Shown here: in pieces, positions 24,149 through 33,012 of the stretch
How the letters are laid out: each line of letters opens with the position of its first letter
Position numbering within the stretch: the first letter of the stretch is position 1
Assembly: GCA_963789215.1 (NCBI GenBank)
Contig: CAWBJY010000005.1
Coordinates: 277,619-341,618, forward strand
Length of the DNA stretch: 64,000 nt
DNA from: Phormidesmis sp963789215
GTDB taxonomy: Bacteria > Cyanobacteriota > Cyanobacteriia > Phormidesmidales > Phormidesmidaceae
Reading direction: 5' to 3'
Position numbers and translations under genes: made by a program
The notes under the pieces: model-generated
Seen by the model: the letters and a program-made list of their open reading frames with translations, nothing else
Told to the model about the DNA's origin: nothing
Databases searched by the model: none

Positions 24149-25825
24149 ATGACAGCAATCGCAGAACCCAAAACGCTAAGCTCAGAGACTCCTTTGATTC
24201 TGGGCAATGAGCGCAAATGGACAGACTATTTCGGCTTTAGCACCGACCATAAAGTTATCGGCATTCAGTATCTGGTGACGGCGTTTTTCTTTTATCTCAT
24301 CGGCGGCTCGCTGGCGACGGTGATGCGTACTGAACTGGCAACGCCTGCCCCGGACATTGTGACGCCTGATGTATATAACGGCTTGCTGACGCTGCACGGC
24401 ACGGTAATGCTGTTTCTCTGGATTGTGCCTGCGGGTGCAGGGCTAGCTAACTATTTGATTCCGCTGATGATTGGCGCGAGGGATATGGCCTTTCCTCGGC
24501 TGAATGCGATCGCCTTCTGGCTAATCCCACCTTCTGGTTTGCTGTTGGTCAGCAGCTTCTTCTTCGAGCCCCCTCAAGCTGGCTGGACCTCTTACCCACC
24601 GCTGAGTCTGACGACTGGCATGCTGGGTGAAGGCATCTGGATTATGAGCCTTCTCATTGGTGGAACGGCTTCTATTTTGGGCGGCATTAACTTTTTGGTG
24701 ACCATTCTTAAAATGCGCGTCCCCAGCATGTCTTTGACTGACATGCCTCTGTTTTGCTGGGCGATGATTGCCACTTCGCTACTGATTTTGATTAGTACGC
24801 CGGTGTTAGCCGGGGCGCTGATTCTGCTCGCGTTTGATTTGTTTGCAGGCACCGCTTTCTTTAATCCTACGGGCGGCGGTAATCCGGTGGTTTACCAGCA
24901 CATGTTCTGGTTCTACTCTCACCCGGCGGTCTATATTTTTGTGCTGCCGCTGTTTGGCGCAATTAGTGAGGTGGTTTCGGTGCACGCTCGCAAGCCGATT
25001 TTTGGCTATCGGGCGATCGCTTATTCCTCTATTGTTATCAGCTTCTTGGGTCTGATTGTTTGGGCGCACCACATGTTTACTAGCGGCACCCCACCCTGGC
25101 TGCGCATGTTCTTTATGATCACGACGATGGTGATTGCGGTGCCAACCGGGATTAAGGTGTTTGGCTGGGTGGCTACGCTCTGGCGCGGCAAGATTGCTTA
25201 TACCAGCGCCATGCTATTTGCGATGGGCTTTATTGCGCTGTTTTTGATTGGCGGCATTAGCGGCGTTATGCTGGCGGCTGTTCCTTTCGATATTCACGTT
25301 CACGATACCTATTTCGTGGTTGCCCACTTCCATTACGTGCTCTTTGGCGCGTCTGTGTTTGGCGTCTTTATGGCGGTGTACCACTGGTTCCCCAAAATGA
25401 CCGGACGCATGATGAACGAGACTTGGGGTCGCATTCACTTTGCCCTTACGTTTGCCGGCATGAATCTTACCTTTATGCCGATGCACGAGCTGGGTCTGAT
25501 GGGCATGAACCGCCGGATTGCGCTTTACGATCCGCAGTTTACCGACCTGAACGTATTGGCGACCATTGGCTCTTATCTGATGGCGGTTTCTACGATTCCC
25601 TTTTTGATTAATGCCATTTGGTCCTGGCGCTATGGGCCAAAAGCTCCGGCCAATCCTTGGAGAGCGCTGACGCTAGAGTGGCAGACGCTTTCTCCACCGG
25701 CGATTGAGAACTTTGAGGAGCTGCCTGTTCTAAAGACGGGGCCTTACGACTATGGTTTGGGCTACATCGCAGAGGAAGACCCAGAGGAGCTTTATGCGCA
25801 CGGTACGCCCATTCCAGCGACCTAA
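24149..25825 (+). CDS. ctaD: Cytochrome c oxidase subunit I
   Basis: 558 residues with twelve membrane helices. Heme a / a3-CuB ligands are visible: LHGTVMLFLW, WFYSHPAVYIFVLP with the cross-linked His-Tyr region, WAHHMFTSG for the CuB histidines, and HDTYFVVAHFHYVLF for the a3 and a histidines. It is the catalytic O2-reducing, proton-pumping subunit of an aa3-type terminal oxidase in thylakoid or cytoplasmic membranes. Spaced 91 bp from ctaC. Confidence 0.97.
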   Translation: MTAIAEPKTLSSETPLILGNERKWTDYFGFSTDHKVIGIQYLVTAFFFYLIGGSLATVMRTELATPAPDIVTPDVYNGLLTLHGTVMLFLWIVPAGAGLANYLIPLMIGARDMAFPRLNAIAFWLIPPSGLLLVSSFFFEPPQAGWTSYPPLSLTTGMLGEGIWIMSLLIGGTASILGGINFLVTILKMRVPSMSLTDMPLFCWAMIATSLLILISTPVLAGALILLAFDLFAGTAFFNPTGGGNPVVYQHMFWFYSHPAVYIFVLPLFGAISEVVSVHARKPIFGYRAIAYSSIVISFLGLIVWAHHMFTSGTPPWLRMFFMITTMVIAVPTGIKVFGWVATLWRGKIAYTSAMLFAMGFIALFLIGGISGVMLAAVPFDIHVHDTYFVVAHFHYVLFGASVFGVFMAVYHWFPKMTGRMMNETWGRIHFALTFAGMNLTFMPMHELGLMGMNRRIALYDPQFTDLNVLATIGSYLMAVSTIPFLINAIWSWRYGPKAPANPWRALTLEWQTLSPPAIENFEELPVLKTGPYDYGLGYIAEEDPEELYAHGTPIPAT

Positions 25826-25934
25826 GCTGGCAACCTAAGCTGTTCGAACAAGGACAAAGACTTAACAACAGAAAAAGGGGGTGCGGACTCTTGATGCCCC
25901 CTTTGCCCCTTTAAGACCCCTACGCAACTACACT

Positions 25935-26555
25935 ATGCAATCTTCCATTGACACTACCGCTGAGGGCACCATTAATATCGCCCAAGAAGGCGCGGCTAGC
26001 CATCACGAGGAGCATCCCGACCATCGCTTGTTTGGCGTACTGGTTTTCCTCTGTGCTGAAAGTATGTTGTTTATGGGCTTGTTTATTGCCTATATAACTT
26101 TTCGCCTGATTGCCACCGAATGGCCACCGACGGGAACGCCTAGCCTGGAGATTTTGCTGCCTGGCATTAACTCTTTAATTCTAATTTCTAGTAGCTTTGT
26201 TATTCATAAGGCAGATACTGCCGTAAAGAAGAACGATGTTGACGGCGTTAGAACTTGGTTTAGCCTCACTATTGGCATGGGCGTTGTCTTTTTGCTCGGC
26301 CAGCTTTACGAGTACAGCAACCTAGAGTTTGGGCTAAGAGACAATCTGTTTGCTAGCACGTTTTATGTGTTGACTGGCTTCCACGGGTTGCACGTGCTGC
26401 TTGGCATTTTGATGATGTTCGCTGTTTTGTGGCGGGCGCGCAAGCCAGGCCATTATTCTACAGAGAATCACTTTGGGATTGAAGCGGTAGAGCTCTACTG
26501 GCACTTTGTCGATGTAATTTGGATTATTTTGTTTATCTTGCTGTATCTCTGGTAG
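25935..26555 (+). CDS. ctaE: Cytochrome c oxidase subunit III
   Basis: 206 residues from ATG 25935 with five membrane helices. FRLIATEWPP and ESMLFMGLFIAYITF at the N-terminal side, GFHGLHVLLG and GIEAVELYWHFVDVIWIILF at the C-terminal side are family signatures. It is the short five-helix type usual in cyanobacteria. An upstream GTG at 25881 in the same frame would add a Pro/Leu-rich N-terminus that I think is not translated. Confidence 0.95.
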   Translation: MQSSIDTTAEGTINIAQEGAASHHEEHPDHRLFGVLVFLCAESMLFMGLFIAYITFRLIATEWPPTGTPSLEILLPGINSLILISSSFVIHKADTAVKKNDVDGVRTWFSLTIGMGVVFLLGQLYEYSNLEFGLRDNLFASTFYVLTGFHGLHVLLGILMMFAVLWRARKPGHYSTENHFGIEAVELYWHFVDVIWIILFILLYLW

Positions 26556-26615
26556 GCACCGCGCTCGTTTATAAACTGAGATGAAAGGCGGATATGAAAG
26601 CGGGATGGATTGCAG

Positions 26616-27434
26616 CTATGCGGTCTGTCCCTTTTTTGTGCCGATATTTTCCTTGCCGATAACCGACTCAATCCAGTTAGCGTATTGAGAGACGCGGGTG
26701 TAATATTCCAAGACGCCGTAATGGCCTTCTCCTAGGGTTCCTGAGTCTTGGCCTGAGCTGATTCCGGCGATCGCCCATTCTTTTCCTACCTGAATTAGCG
26801 CTGGCCCGCCGCTATCTCCTGGCCCCGAAATTCCTTCTAGTGCGGTTCCCTGTGGCGGCGCATCAAACTTAAAAACCAGCCACTCTGGGTCTACTGCCTC
26901 GACGCGATTAGTGGCTTTTCTCAGCCTAGTGTCTACGCTGTCTGGCCCGATTGCTCCATTGCCAAAATCGCCGCTGCCTAAAAAGGTGGCGGTTTGGGTG
27001 AGTTCGTTTTCTTGCTGATAAAGCCAGATGGGGGCGATCGCTTCCACTGGGCGCGTTAGCTGAATGAGCGCAATATCATGTTTGGCGAGCACGACGGCCT
27101 CGCTCCAGTTGCGAAAATCGGGATGAACAACTATCTGTTCTATGGAATGTGCCTTGCCCGTAAACTCAATTTTATTTTCTAGTGATATTTCTATGGCTAC
27201 ATGGGCTGCGGTCAAAATCCAGCTCGCGTGAATGAGCGTGCCCATGCCGTCGGTGCGATCGCAAGTCTGAGAAACCATCTGGATTTCAGGAATTAGACTT
27301 GGCCTTAGCAATCGATCGATGTTGTCGTAGGCGATTGGCACTTCTTCTCGAAATCTGTCCACCGCGACGACTGCTGGAAAATGAGCCGGATCGACTAGGT
27401 AGAGTGCAGGATCAACATCGTGGCGGATAATCAT
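26616..27434 (-). CDS. Trypsin-like serine protease (S1 family)
   Basis: About 272 residues from ATG 27434, starting MIIRHDVDPALYLV as in related proteins; an ATG at 27488 adds 18 residues. The catalytic triad is complete: His in ILTAAHVA, Asp in KHDIALIQL, Ser in GPGDSGGPAL. There is no signal peptide or PDZ domain, so it may act in the cytoplasm or leave by another route. Family members degrade or process proteins; the substrate is unknown. It is convergent with ctaE. Confidence 0.9.
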   Translation of the reverse strand: MIIRHDVDPALYLVDPAHFPAVVAVDRFREEVPIAYDNIDRLLRPSLIPEIQMVSQTCDRTDGMGTLIHASWILTAAHVAIEISLENKIEFTGKAHSIEQIVVHPDFRNWSEAVVLAKHDIALIQLTRPVEAIAPIWLYQQENELTQTATFLGSGDFGNGAIGPDSVDTRLRKATNRVEAVDPEWLVFKFDAPPQGTALEGISGPGDSGGPALIQVGKEWAIAGISSGQDSGTLGEGHYGVLEYYTRVSQYANWIESVIGKENIGTKKGQTA

Positions 27435-27551
27435 GGCTACTCTGAGAACAGGATGAGGAATGGATAGTGTTTCTACCGTACTCCACATAGGGATAGATGT
27501 TGCCTGTGGGCGATCGCGCGATTATGAAATAATCGCCGGAGGTAGGCCATC

Positions 27552-28875
27552 ATGATTGCTACTCGTAAATCGTCAGTGGGTGCTTATGTCAAAAAATCGT
27601 ACGACCTAGAAGCCCTAGAAGACCTCTGGCAGCTTTTGCTAGCGCGAGGCACGCTGGACTTTTCACCTTTAGAGAATGGTCTTTTTCCGGCGGCGGCGGT
27701 TAGCGATAGTACGGCCTATACCGGCTACGAGGCCGTCTGGGTAAGAGATAATATTTACGTTGCTTACGCTCACTATTTAGATGGCACCGCTACCGAGAAA
27801 GAGATTGCGGTGAAGGCTGTAAGGCGGCTGGCTAATTTTTTTGCTCAGGAGCGACTTGCGTTTGAATGTGCTATTAGCGCTAGGCGAGCACCCGAAAGCC
27901 AAATGGATCGCCCGCACATTCGGTTTGATGGAAAAACGTTAGAAAGAATAGAACAGCCGTGGAATCATGCGCAAAATGATGCGTTGGGATATTTTCTTTG
28001 GTTCTTTTGCCGGCTCGTTTTAGAAGATGCATTGGAGCCTACCGCAGAGGAATACAGCCTTTTGGCGCTTTTTCCGCTGTACTTTGAGGCGATTCAATAT
28101 TGGCAGGATGCGGATAGCGGGCATTGGGAGGAGCCGCCAAAGATAGAAGCCTCCAGTATTGGCGTGGTGGTCGCAGGGCTACGCGCCATGCGGGAGATGT
28201 TAACGCGAAATCACCTGATCGATTATCTTAAAGACCATCATGGTAGAACAGTTTCGTCGGCGCTGTTGGATGGGCTAATTGATCGAGGCGATCGCACCCT
28301 GAGCCGAAATTCTCCCCTACGAGTCCAGGCAACTGGAGACAGAACGTCGATATGACGCTGCGCTGCTGTTTTTAGCCTATCCACTACAGATACTTTTGGC
28401 AGATCAAGCTGAACAGGTGGCGATCGATATCGTTGAGAATTTACAGGGCGAGTATGGAATCTCTCGATATAAGGGAGACTCTTTTTGGTGTAAAGATTAT
28501 CAAGATATGCCGGAGAACATTCGGACGGATATTTCTGAAAAGCGAGAGGCTTGGCTAGCTAAAAGAGATCGTTCGATAGAGCCAGGGGAGGAGGCGCAGT
28601 GGTGCATTTTTGATTCGATGCTCTCCGCTTTCTATGGTCAGCGATATCAGCAGAGCGGAGAGTCGCAATTTTTAGAGCGGCAAACGCATCATTTTAATCG
28701 GGCGATCGCGCAGCTTACCTCAGAAGATTCTTCTTTGGGTGCGCTTAAATGCCCTGAGCTGTATTACTTGCAGTCTGGAAAATGGACAGCTAACGACGCT
28801 ACGCCACTGCTGTGGACGCAGGCAAATTTGCTGACTGCGCTTAAGTGGATGAGGCGCAGTCTCGATAGAGTTTAG
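27552..28875 (+). pseudogene. Glycoside hydrolase 15-like protein, split by a one-base frameshift
   Basis: ATG 27552 follows GGAGG at 27538-27542. The first frame (GYEAVWVRDNIYVAYAHYL, RPHIRFDGKTLE, WNHAQNDALGYFLWF) shows the (alpha/alpha)6 barrel features of the GH15/phosphorylase-kinase-like family. It loses sense after DRTLS, and the continuation ILPYESRQLETERRYDAALL lies in the next frame to TAG 28875. At 28301-28306 (GAGCCGA) one C is surplus; without it the protein is about 440 residues. As written the first frame stops at 28355. It may act on oligosaccharides or be a non-catalytic relative. Confidence 0.8.
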
Positions 28876-28912
28876 GCAAAATAGAGTTTAGGCGGAATAG
28901 AGTTTAGGCAAA
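28865..28912. repeat. Three tandem copies of a 16-bp repeat carrying the stop codon of the GH15-like gene
   Basis: ATAGAGTTTAGGCAAA at 28865, ATAGAGTTTAGGCGGA at 28881 and ATAGAGTTTAGGCAAA at 28897. The stop TAG (28873-28875) lies within the first copy. The block fills almost the whole gap to the convergent menH. Confidence 0.92.
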
Positions 28913-28914
28913 AT

Positions 28915-29728
28915 TTAAGACAGACAGAATTGAGCAACCGCCTGCGCGTATTGGCAGGGTGACTCTAAATGAACGTTGTGGCCGCAGCTTGAACATACCT
29001 GAACGGTTGCTAGCGTGGGTTGATAAAGCGCCGCTGTTTCTTGAGCGATGCTGACAAATTTACTGTCCTGCTCGCCCGCTAGCAATAGGAGCGGTGTCTG
29101 TCATTTTGGCGAGCGCTTCCCATAGCGCAGGCTGGCTCCCGGTGCTGAATCCACGCAGCGCATTTGCCAGTTCTGTTGGCTGGTTGTTTTGTCGGCGTAC
29201 GAGCATTGCTTGGTAAAGCTCTGGATGCGCTTTGAGGCTGTGAAATAGCGGATTTTTGTACCAGTGCGTCAAAAATTCGGGGAGGGCGGTGGTTTCTAGT
29301 TTGTCGGCGATCGCCCAATCTTCTTTTGTTCTTGCTTGTCTCTCCTGCTCAGTTTTTAATCCAGGCGAGGCCGATTCTAAAACAACTCTGCAGAATCGCT
29401 CAGGAAAACGCCAGGCGCTATAAAGCGCTAACCGTCCGCCCATGGAATATCCGAGCAAATTAGCCTGTTTAATCTCAAGCGAGTCTAACAGAGTCAGCAG
29501 CGTTTGCGCAGTGTTTGCAAAGGTATAACTGCCGGGCTCAGTCAGTGTTTGAGCGTGCCCTGGTAGGTCGGGCGTGATGCAGTAGAAGCGCTGACTCAGC
29601 TCGGATGAGACGATATTAAAGTCCTGGCCACTGCCTAAAAAGCCGTGTAGCATCAGGAGCGCTGGCTGTTGAGGATTGCCTGCTGTTTGGTAGTGCAGCT
29701 GGTGGTGGTCTGTGGTGACAACGGGCAT
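28915..29728 (-). pseudogene. menH: MenH (SHCHC synthase), alpha/beta hydrolase, split by a one-base frameshift
   Basis: ATG 29728 lies 2 bp after the menD stop. The first frame has MLHGFLGSGQDFNIV and the nucleophile elbow GYSMGGRLALY. After KMTDT the protein continues in the next frame as LLLLAGEQDSKF ... CGHNVHLESP to TAA 28915. One surplus base lies at the ACCG at 29092-29095; without it the product is about 270 residues, normal for MenH. As written the frame ends at 29060 and lacks the catalytic Asp and His. MenH would eliminate pyruvate in phylloquinone synthesis. Confidence 0.82.
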
Positions 29729-29730
29729 GG

Positions 29731-31470
29731 CTAGAGCGAGGTGAGCAGCGTTTTCCTTTGGAGCGTGCTTTTTTTGCGATCGCACACCACTTCTAACACC
29801 CGAAGTCCTTGCGCAGGCAAATTCTGAATGCGATCTATAAAGTCTTTGGCTTCGGTAATGAGGTGGTGCTCTACTCCGTATGCTTTGCACAGCGAGAACA
29901 AATTCACGGACTGAGGCATTGCAAAATACTTTTCGAAATACGTTTCAGAATCCGGCTCAAACTGAGCGATTGGCAGCATCTCAAAAATGCCACCGCCATG
30001 ATTGTTGATGACAACAACGGTGAGGTGTCCTTTTAGCTGCTTAGCGTTCAGCAATCCATTCGTATCGTGTAAGAAAGCCAAGTCTCCCGTTAGCAGCACC
30101 GTCGGACGATTGTGATGTGCGATGCCCATTGCTGTCGAGAGCGTTCCATCAATTCCGTTGGCTCCACGGCTAAATGCGGGTGAAATATGGCGATCGTTCG
30201 TTGGCCAAAAATACTCAACGTCGCGCACTGGCATACTGTTGGCAATAAACAGAGGCGTGTACTCGGGTAAATGTTGAGAGAGTAGCCAAACTATTTTGCT
30301 CTCTACCAATGCGGTTTCGGTTGCTAGCCGATTGTCTAAGGCGCGTCGCTTAGCCCGTTCATAGTTAAGCCATTGCTGAAGATAGCGTGGGGTCGCTGCC
30401 GTCGAATCGCTGTTTTTAAAGCTGGCGGCTAATGGCTTGATGCTAGAAGCTAGAAAGCGAGTTGGCCCATGTAAGGGGTCTAGATTTTGCCCTTCCCCGA
30501 CCACCCACCTTTGCGGCTGATGCTTTTGCAGCCACTGTCGCAATATCTTGCTGATGGGCAGCGGCCCTAGCTGGATAACAACATCAGGGGCAAGAGAGTC
30601 AGCCTGTTTAGGGTCTCTTAGAACAACATCGTAAGTAGAGATAAGAGAGTCGTTGAGGTGGCGGTAGTTTCGCAGGGGTGACAAACCTTCGGCTAAAACA
30701 GGCCAGCCTAAAGCTTGAGCTAGCTCGCTGACCGCTTGGCAGTAATCATGAGCGGGCGTGGACATTACCGGCCCTGCGATGATGAGGCCTCTTTCGTATT
30801 GCGCCCAAGTCTCGCTGGGAATAGCCTGAGCCTGCAGTATGGTTGGAATAGGCGGTAGGGTTCTGCTGAAGAACTTTTTTTCGTTAAAGTCTTGCTTTAG
30901 CGGCTCGGTTGTCCCGTCTGGTAGTGGCGGTAGCGGGTCTTGAAAAGGGCAGTTGAAATGGACTGGGCCTGCATGAGGTGCGATCGCCTGACTCCATCCA
31001 CTTACTAGCGTCTGCCGCAAATAGCCCAACATGGCTAGCGAAGCTACCGGCACGGCCATCTCGCTGTAGTGCTGCACAAATCTACCAAACAGCTTTTGTT
31101 GATCGATAGTCTGACCCGAGGCGCAGTCTCTCATTTCGGGCGGGCGATCGGCGGTCAATAGCAGCAGCGGCACTCCGCTTTCATAAGCTTCAATGACAGC
31201 GGGATAGAAGTTGGCTCCTGCCGTTCCGGACGTGCAAACTAAGGCTACTGGCCGAAACTGTCTCTTGGCGCAGCCGAGGGCAAAAAATGCCGCCGAGCGC
31301 TCGTCTAAAATGGGCAGCGCCTCAATTTTTGAGTGACGGGCAAAGGCATAGGTTAGCGGGGTAGAGCGAGATCCTGGGCAAATGACGGCGGTTTGTAAGC
31401 CTAGCCGCGCCAGCGTTTCTACCGCTACAGAAGCCCATAGACTATTGACATTGCGAAAATCCAGGGCCAT
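29731..31470 (-). CDS. menD: SEPHCHC synthase
   Basis: 579 residues, thiamine-diphosphate enzyme. N-terminal CPGSRSTPLTYAFARH and LDERSAAFFALG (catalytic Glu), CTSGTAGANFYPAVIEA, and the C-terminal TPP/Mg motif GDLAFLHDTNGLLNAK are present. It joins isochorismate and 2-oxoglutarate with loss of CO2, second step of the menaquinone/phylloquinone pathway. It sits 18 bp after menF and 2 bp before menH, so the three genes form one operon. In cyanobacteria the product serves photosystem I. Confidence 0.96.
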   Translation of the reverse strand: MALDFRNVNSLWASVAVETLARLGLQTAVICPGSRSTPLTYAFARHSKIEALPILDERSAAFFALGCAKRQFRPVALVCTSGTAGANFYPAVIEAYESGVPLLLLTADRPPEMRDCASGQTIDQQKLFGRFVQHYSEMAVPVASLAMLGYLRQTLVSGWSQAIAPHAGPVHFNCPFQDPLPPLPDGTTEPLKQDFNEKKFFSRTLPPIPTILQAQAIPSETWAQYERGLIIAGPVMSTPAHDYCQAVSELAQALGWPVLAEGLSPLRNYRHLNDSLISTYDVVLRDPKQADSLAPDVVIQLGPLPISKILRQWLQKHQPQRWVVGEGQNLDPLHGPTRFLASSIKPLAASFKNSDSTAATPRYLQQWLNYERAKRRALDNRLATETALVESKIVWLLSQHLPEYTPLFIANSMPVRDVEYFWPTNDRHISPAFSRGANGIDGTLSTAMGIAHHNRPTVLLTGDLAFLHDTNGLLNAKQLKGHLTVVVINNHGGGIFEMLPIAQFEPDSETYFEKYFAMPQSVNLFSLCKAYGVEHHLITEAKDFIDRIQNLPAQGLRVLEVVCDRKKSTLQRKTLLTSL

Positions 31471-31488
31471 GAGAAACGCCGCGCAGAA

Positions 31489-32982
31489 TTAAACTAGCGC
31501 GTTCAGCAGGGACTGCAATTTTAGCCTGATTTCTGCTAGCTCTCTGTCTGGCTGAGAACCTGAAACAATTCCAGCACCTGCGTACAACCTGGCGTTGCAG
31601 CCGTCGATTAAAGCTGAGCGAATGCCCACCATAAATTCGCTGTTGCCTGCGGTATCTATCCAGCCTAGCGGCGCCGCGTAGAGTCCTCGGTCGAATGTCT
31701 CTTGCTGGCGGATGAGATCGCAGGCTTGCTGTCTGGGGACTCCGGCTACGGCTGGGGTTGGGTGCAGGCGGCTGAGAACTTCTAAGGGAGAGATGGGGCG
31801 ATGCGGGTTGAGGGCGGCGCTGATGGGTGTGTAGAGGTGCTGAATGTGGAAGAGTCGCATGAGCTGAGGGGCGGCGGCGCACTGAGGATTGAGGCCGAGC
31901 GATCGCAGCTGCTTGAGTAAAAATTCCACCACGACTCGATGCTCATAGCGCTCTTTTTTGCTGCTCAAAAGGGTTTGCGCGAGCTGGATATCAATCTCTG
32001 GCGTGGGGCCACGAGGCGCGGATCCGGCGAGTGCATCGGTTGTAATTTGATGCTTTTGAATGCTGAGCAGCCGCTCGGGGCTAGCGCCTATAAAGGACTG
32101 GCCGCACCCGTTACCGACTGAAAATACGGTGCAGTCGGGGTGGTTTTGCCGCAGCGCTTGGAGCGATCGCACCCCATCGAACGGCGCTTCTGCTACTACG
32201 TCCATGACATCGGCTAGCACCACCTTGTGCAGCCCATCTTGAAGATGCTCTAGTACTGCCGCGACTGATTGAGCAAATCCATCTACATTCCGTACAATTT
32301 GCCGCTTCGCTAACCTAGGACTTAGGCTAATTCGACCGGCTCGCTTTAGCTGTTCTAACTGCCGAAAAATCCGCAGTGCCGTTTGGTCAATATCTGTTTG
32401 CGCGGTCATCAGACAGTTAAAGTTAACCGTTGAAATGTCTGTGGTCGTAGTTACCTGCACCTGCGGCACGAATACGCAGATTGGCTCGAAGTTTGTTGTT
32501 GTTTGCTCGAAAAAAGCTGCGCTGCAAAAGAAATGGCTTTTGGGTTCTGCTGATGTTCGCGCTGATTTATCAATAAAAGCCGGCTCTGCAAAAGCTGTTT
32601 TGGCAAAGGACTTATAAACAAAGCGAGACTGCCAACGCTGAGTAAATGCCTGAGCCTCTTTAAAGCGGGACTGACCGACTGCATGGCATTCTATGACCGA
32701 CCGTACGCCCACGAAGGCCGCGCTGCTAGGCGAGTCGTAATAGAAATGGCGATCGCCTACTTCGCCTAATACGGCTAGCGCTTGCCAAGGTGCGATGGGC
32801 GCAATCGAAAACGTCAGGCTAGCGATGCTTACCTCATCCGTCTGCTCAGCCCGCTGCCGACAGGCAACCAAAAACCGAGCAACCTCTGTCGTCTCAGACA
32901 AGTTAGATTCATACTGAACAACTGGCATAAAGCGTACGACCGGGCGATCTCTCAATTTTCCCATGCCGTCCACAGATGTCAA
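31489..32982 (-). CDS. menF: Isochorismate synthase
   Basis: 497 residues of the chorismate-binding family. The C-terminal domain shows FLGASPERLLS-like FIGASPERLLSIQ, DALAGSAPRG, SSKKERYEHRVVVEF, LHPTPAVAGVP and RGLYAAPLGWID. The N-terminal third is variable. It converts chorismate to isochorismate and opens the phylloquinone branch. The start used is TTG 32982; GTG and ATG codons a few residues in, and ATG 32928, are alternatives. First gene of menF-menD-menH. Confidence 0.93.
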   Translation of the reverse strand: MTSVDGMGKLRDRPVVRFMPVVQYESNLSETTEVARFLVACRQRAEQTDEVSIASLTFSIAPIAPWQALAVLGEVGDRHFYYDSPSSAAFVGVRSVIECHAVGQSRFKEAQAFTQRWQSRFVYKSFAKTAFAEPAFIDKSARTSAEPKSHFFCSAAFFEQTTTNFEPICVFVPQVQVTTTTDISTVNFNCLMTAQTDIDQTALRIFRQLEQLKRAGRISLSPRLAKRQIVRNVDGFAQSVAAVLEHLQDGLHKVVLADVMDVVAEAPFDGVRSLQALRQNHPDCTVFSVGNGCGQSFIGASPERLLSIQKHQITTDALAGSAPRGPTPEIDIQLAQTLLSSKKERYEHRVVVEFLLKQLRSLGLNPQCAAAPQLMRLFHIQHLYTPISAALNPHRPISPLEVLSRLHPTPAVAGVPRQQACDLIRQQETFDRGLYAAPLGWIDTAGNSEFMVGIRSALIDGCNARLYAGAGIVSGSQPDRELAEIRLKLQSLLNALV

Positions 32983-33012
32983 AGTTTCTCCAAAGTTTCT
33001 CTTCGGTGCTCT

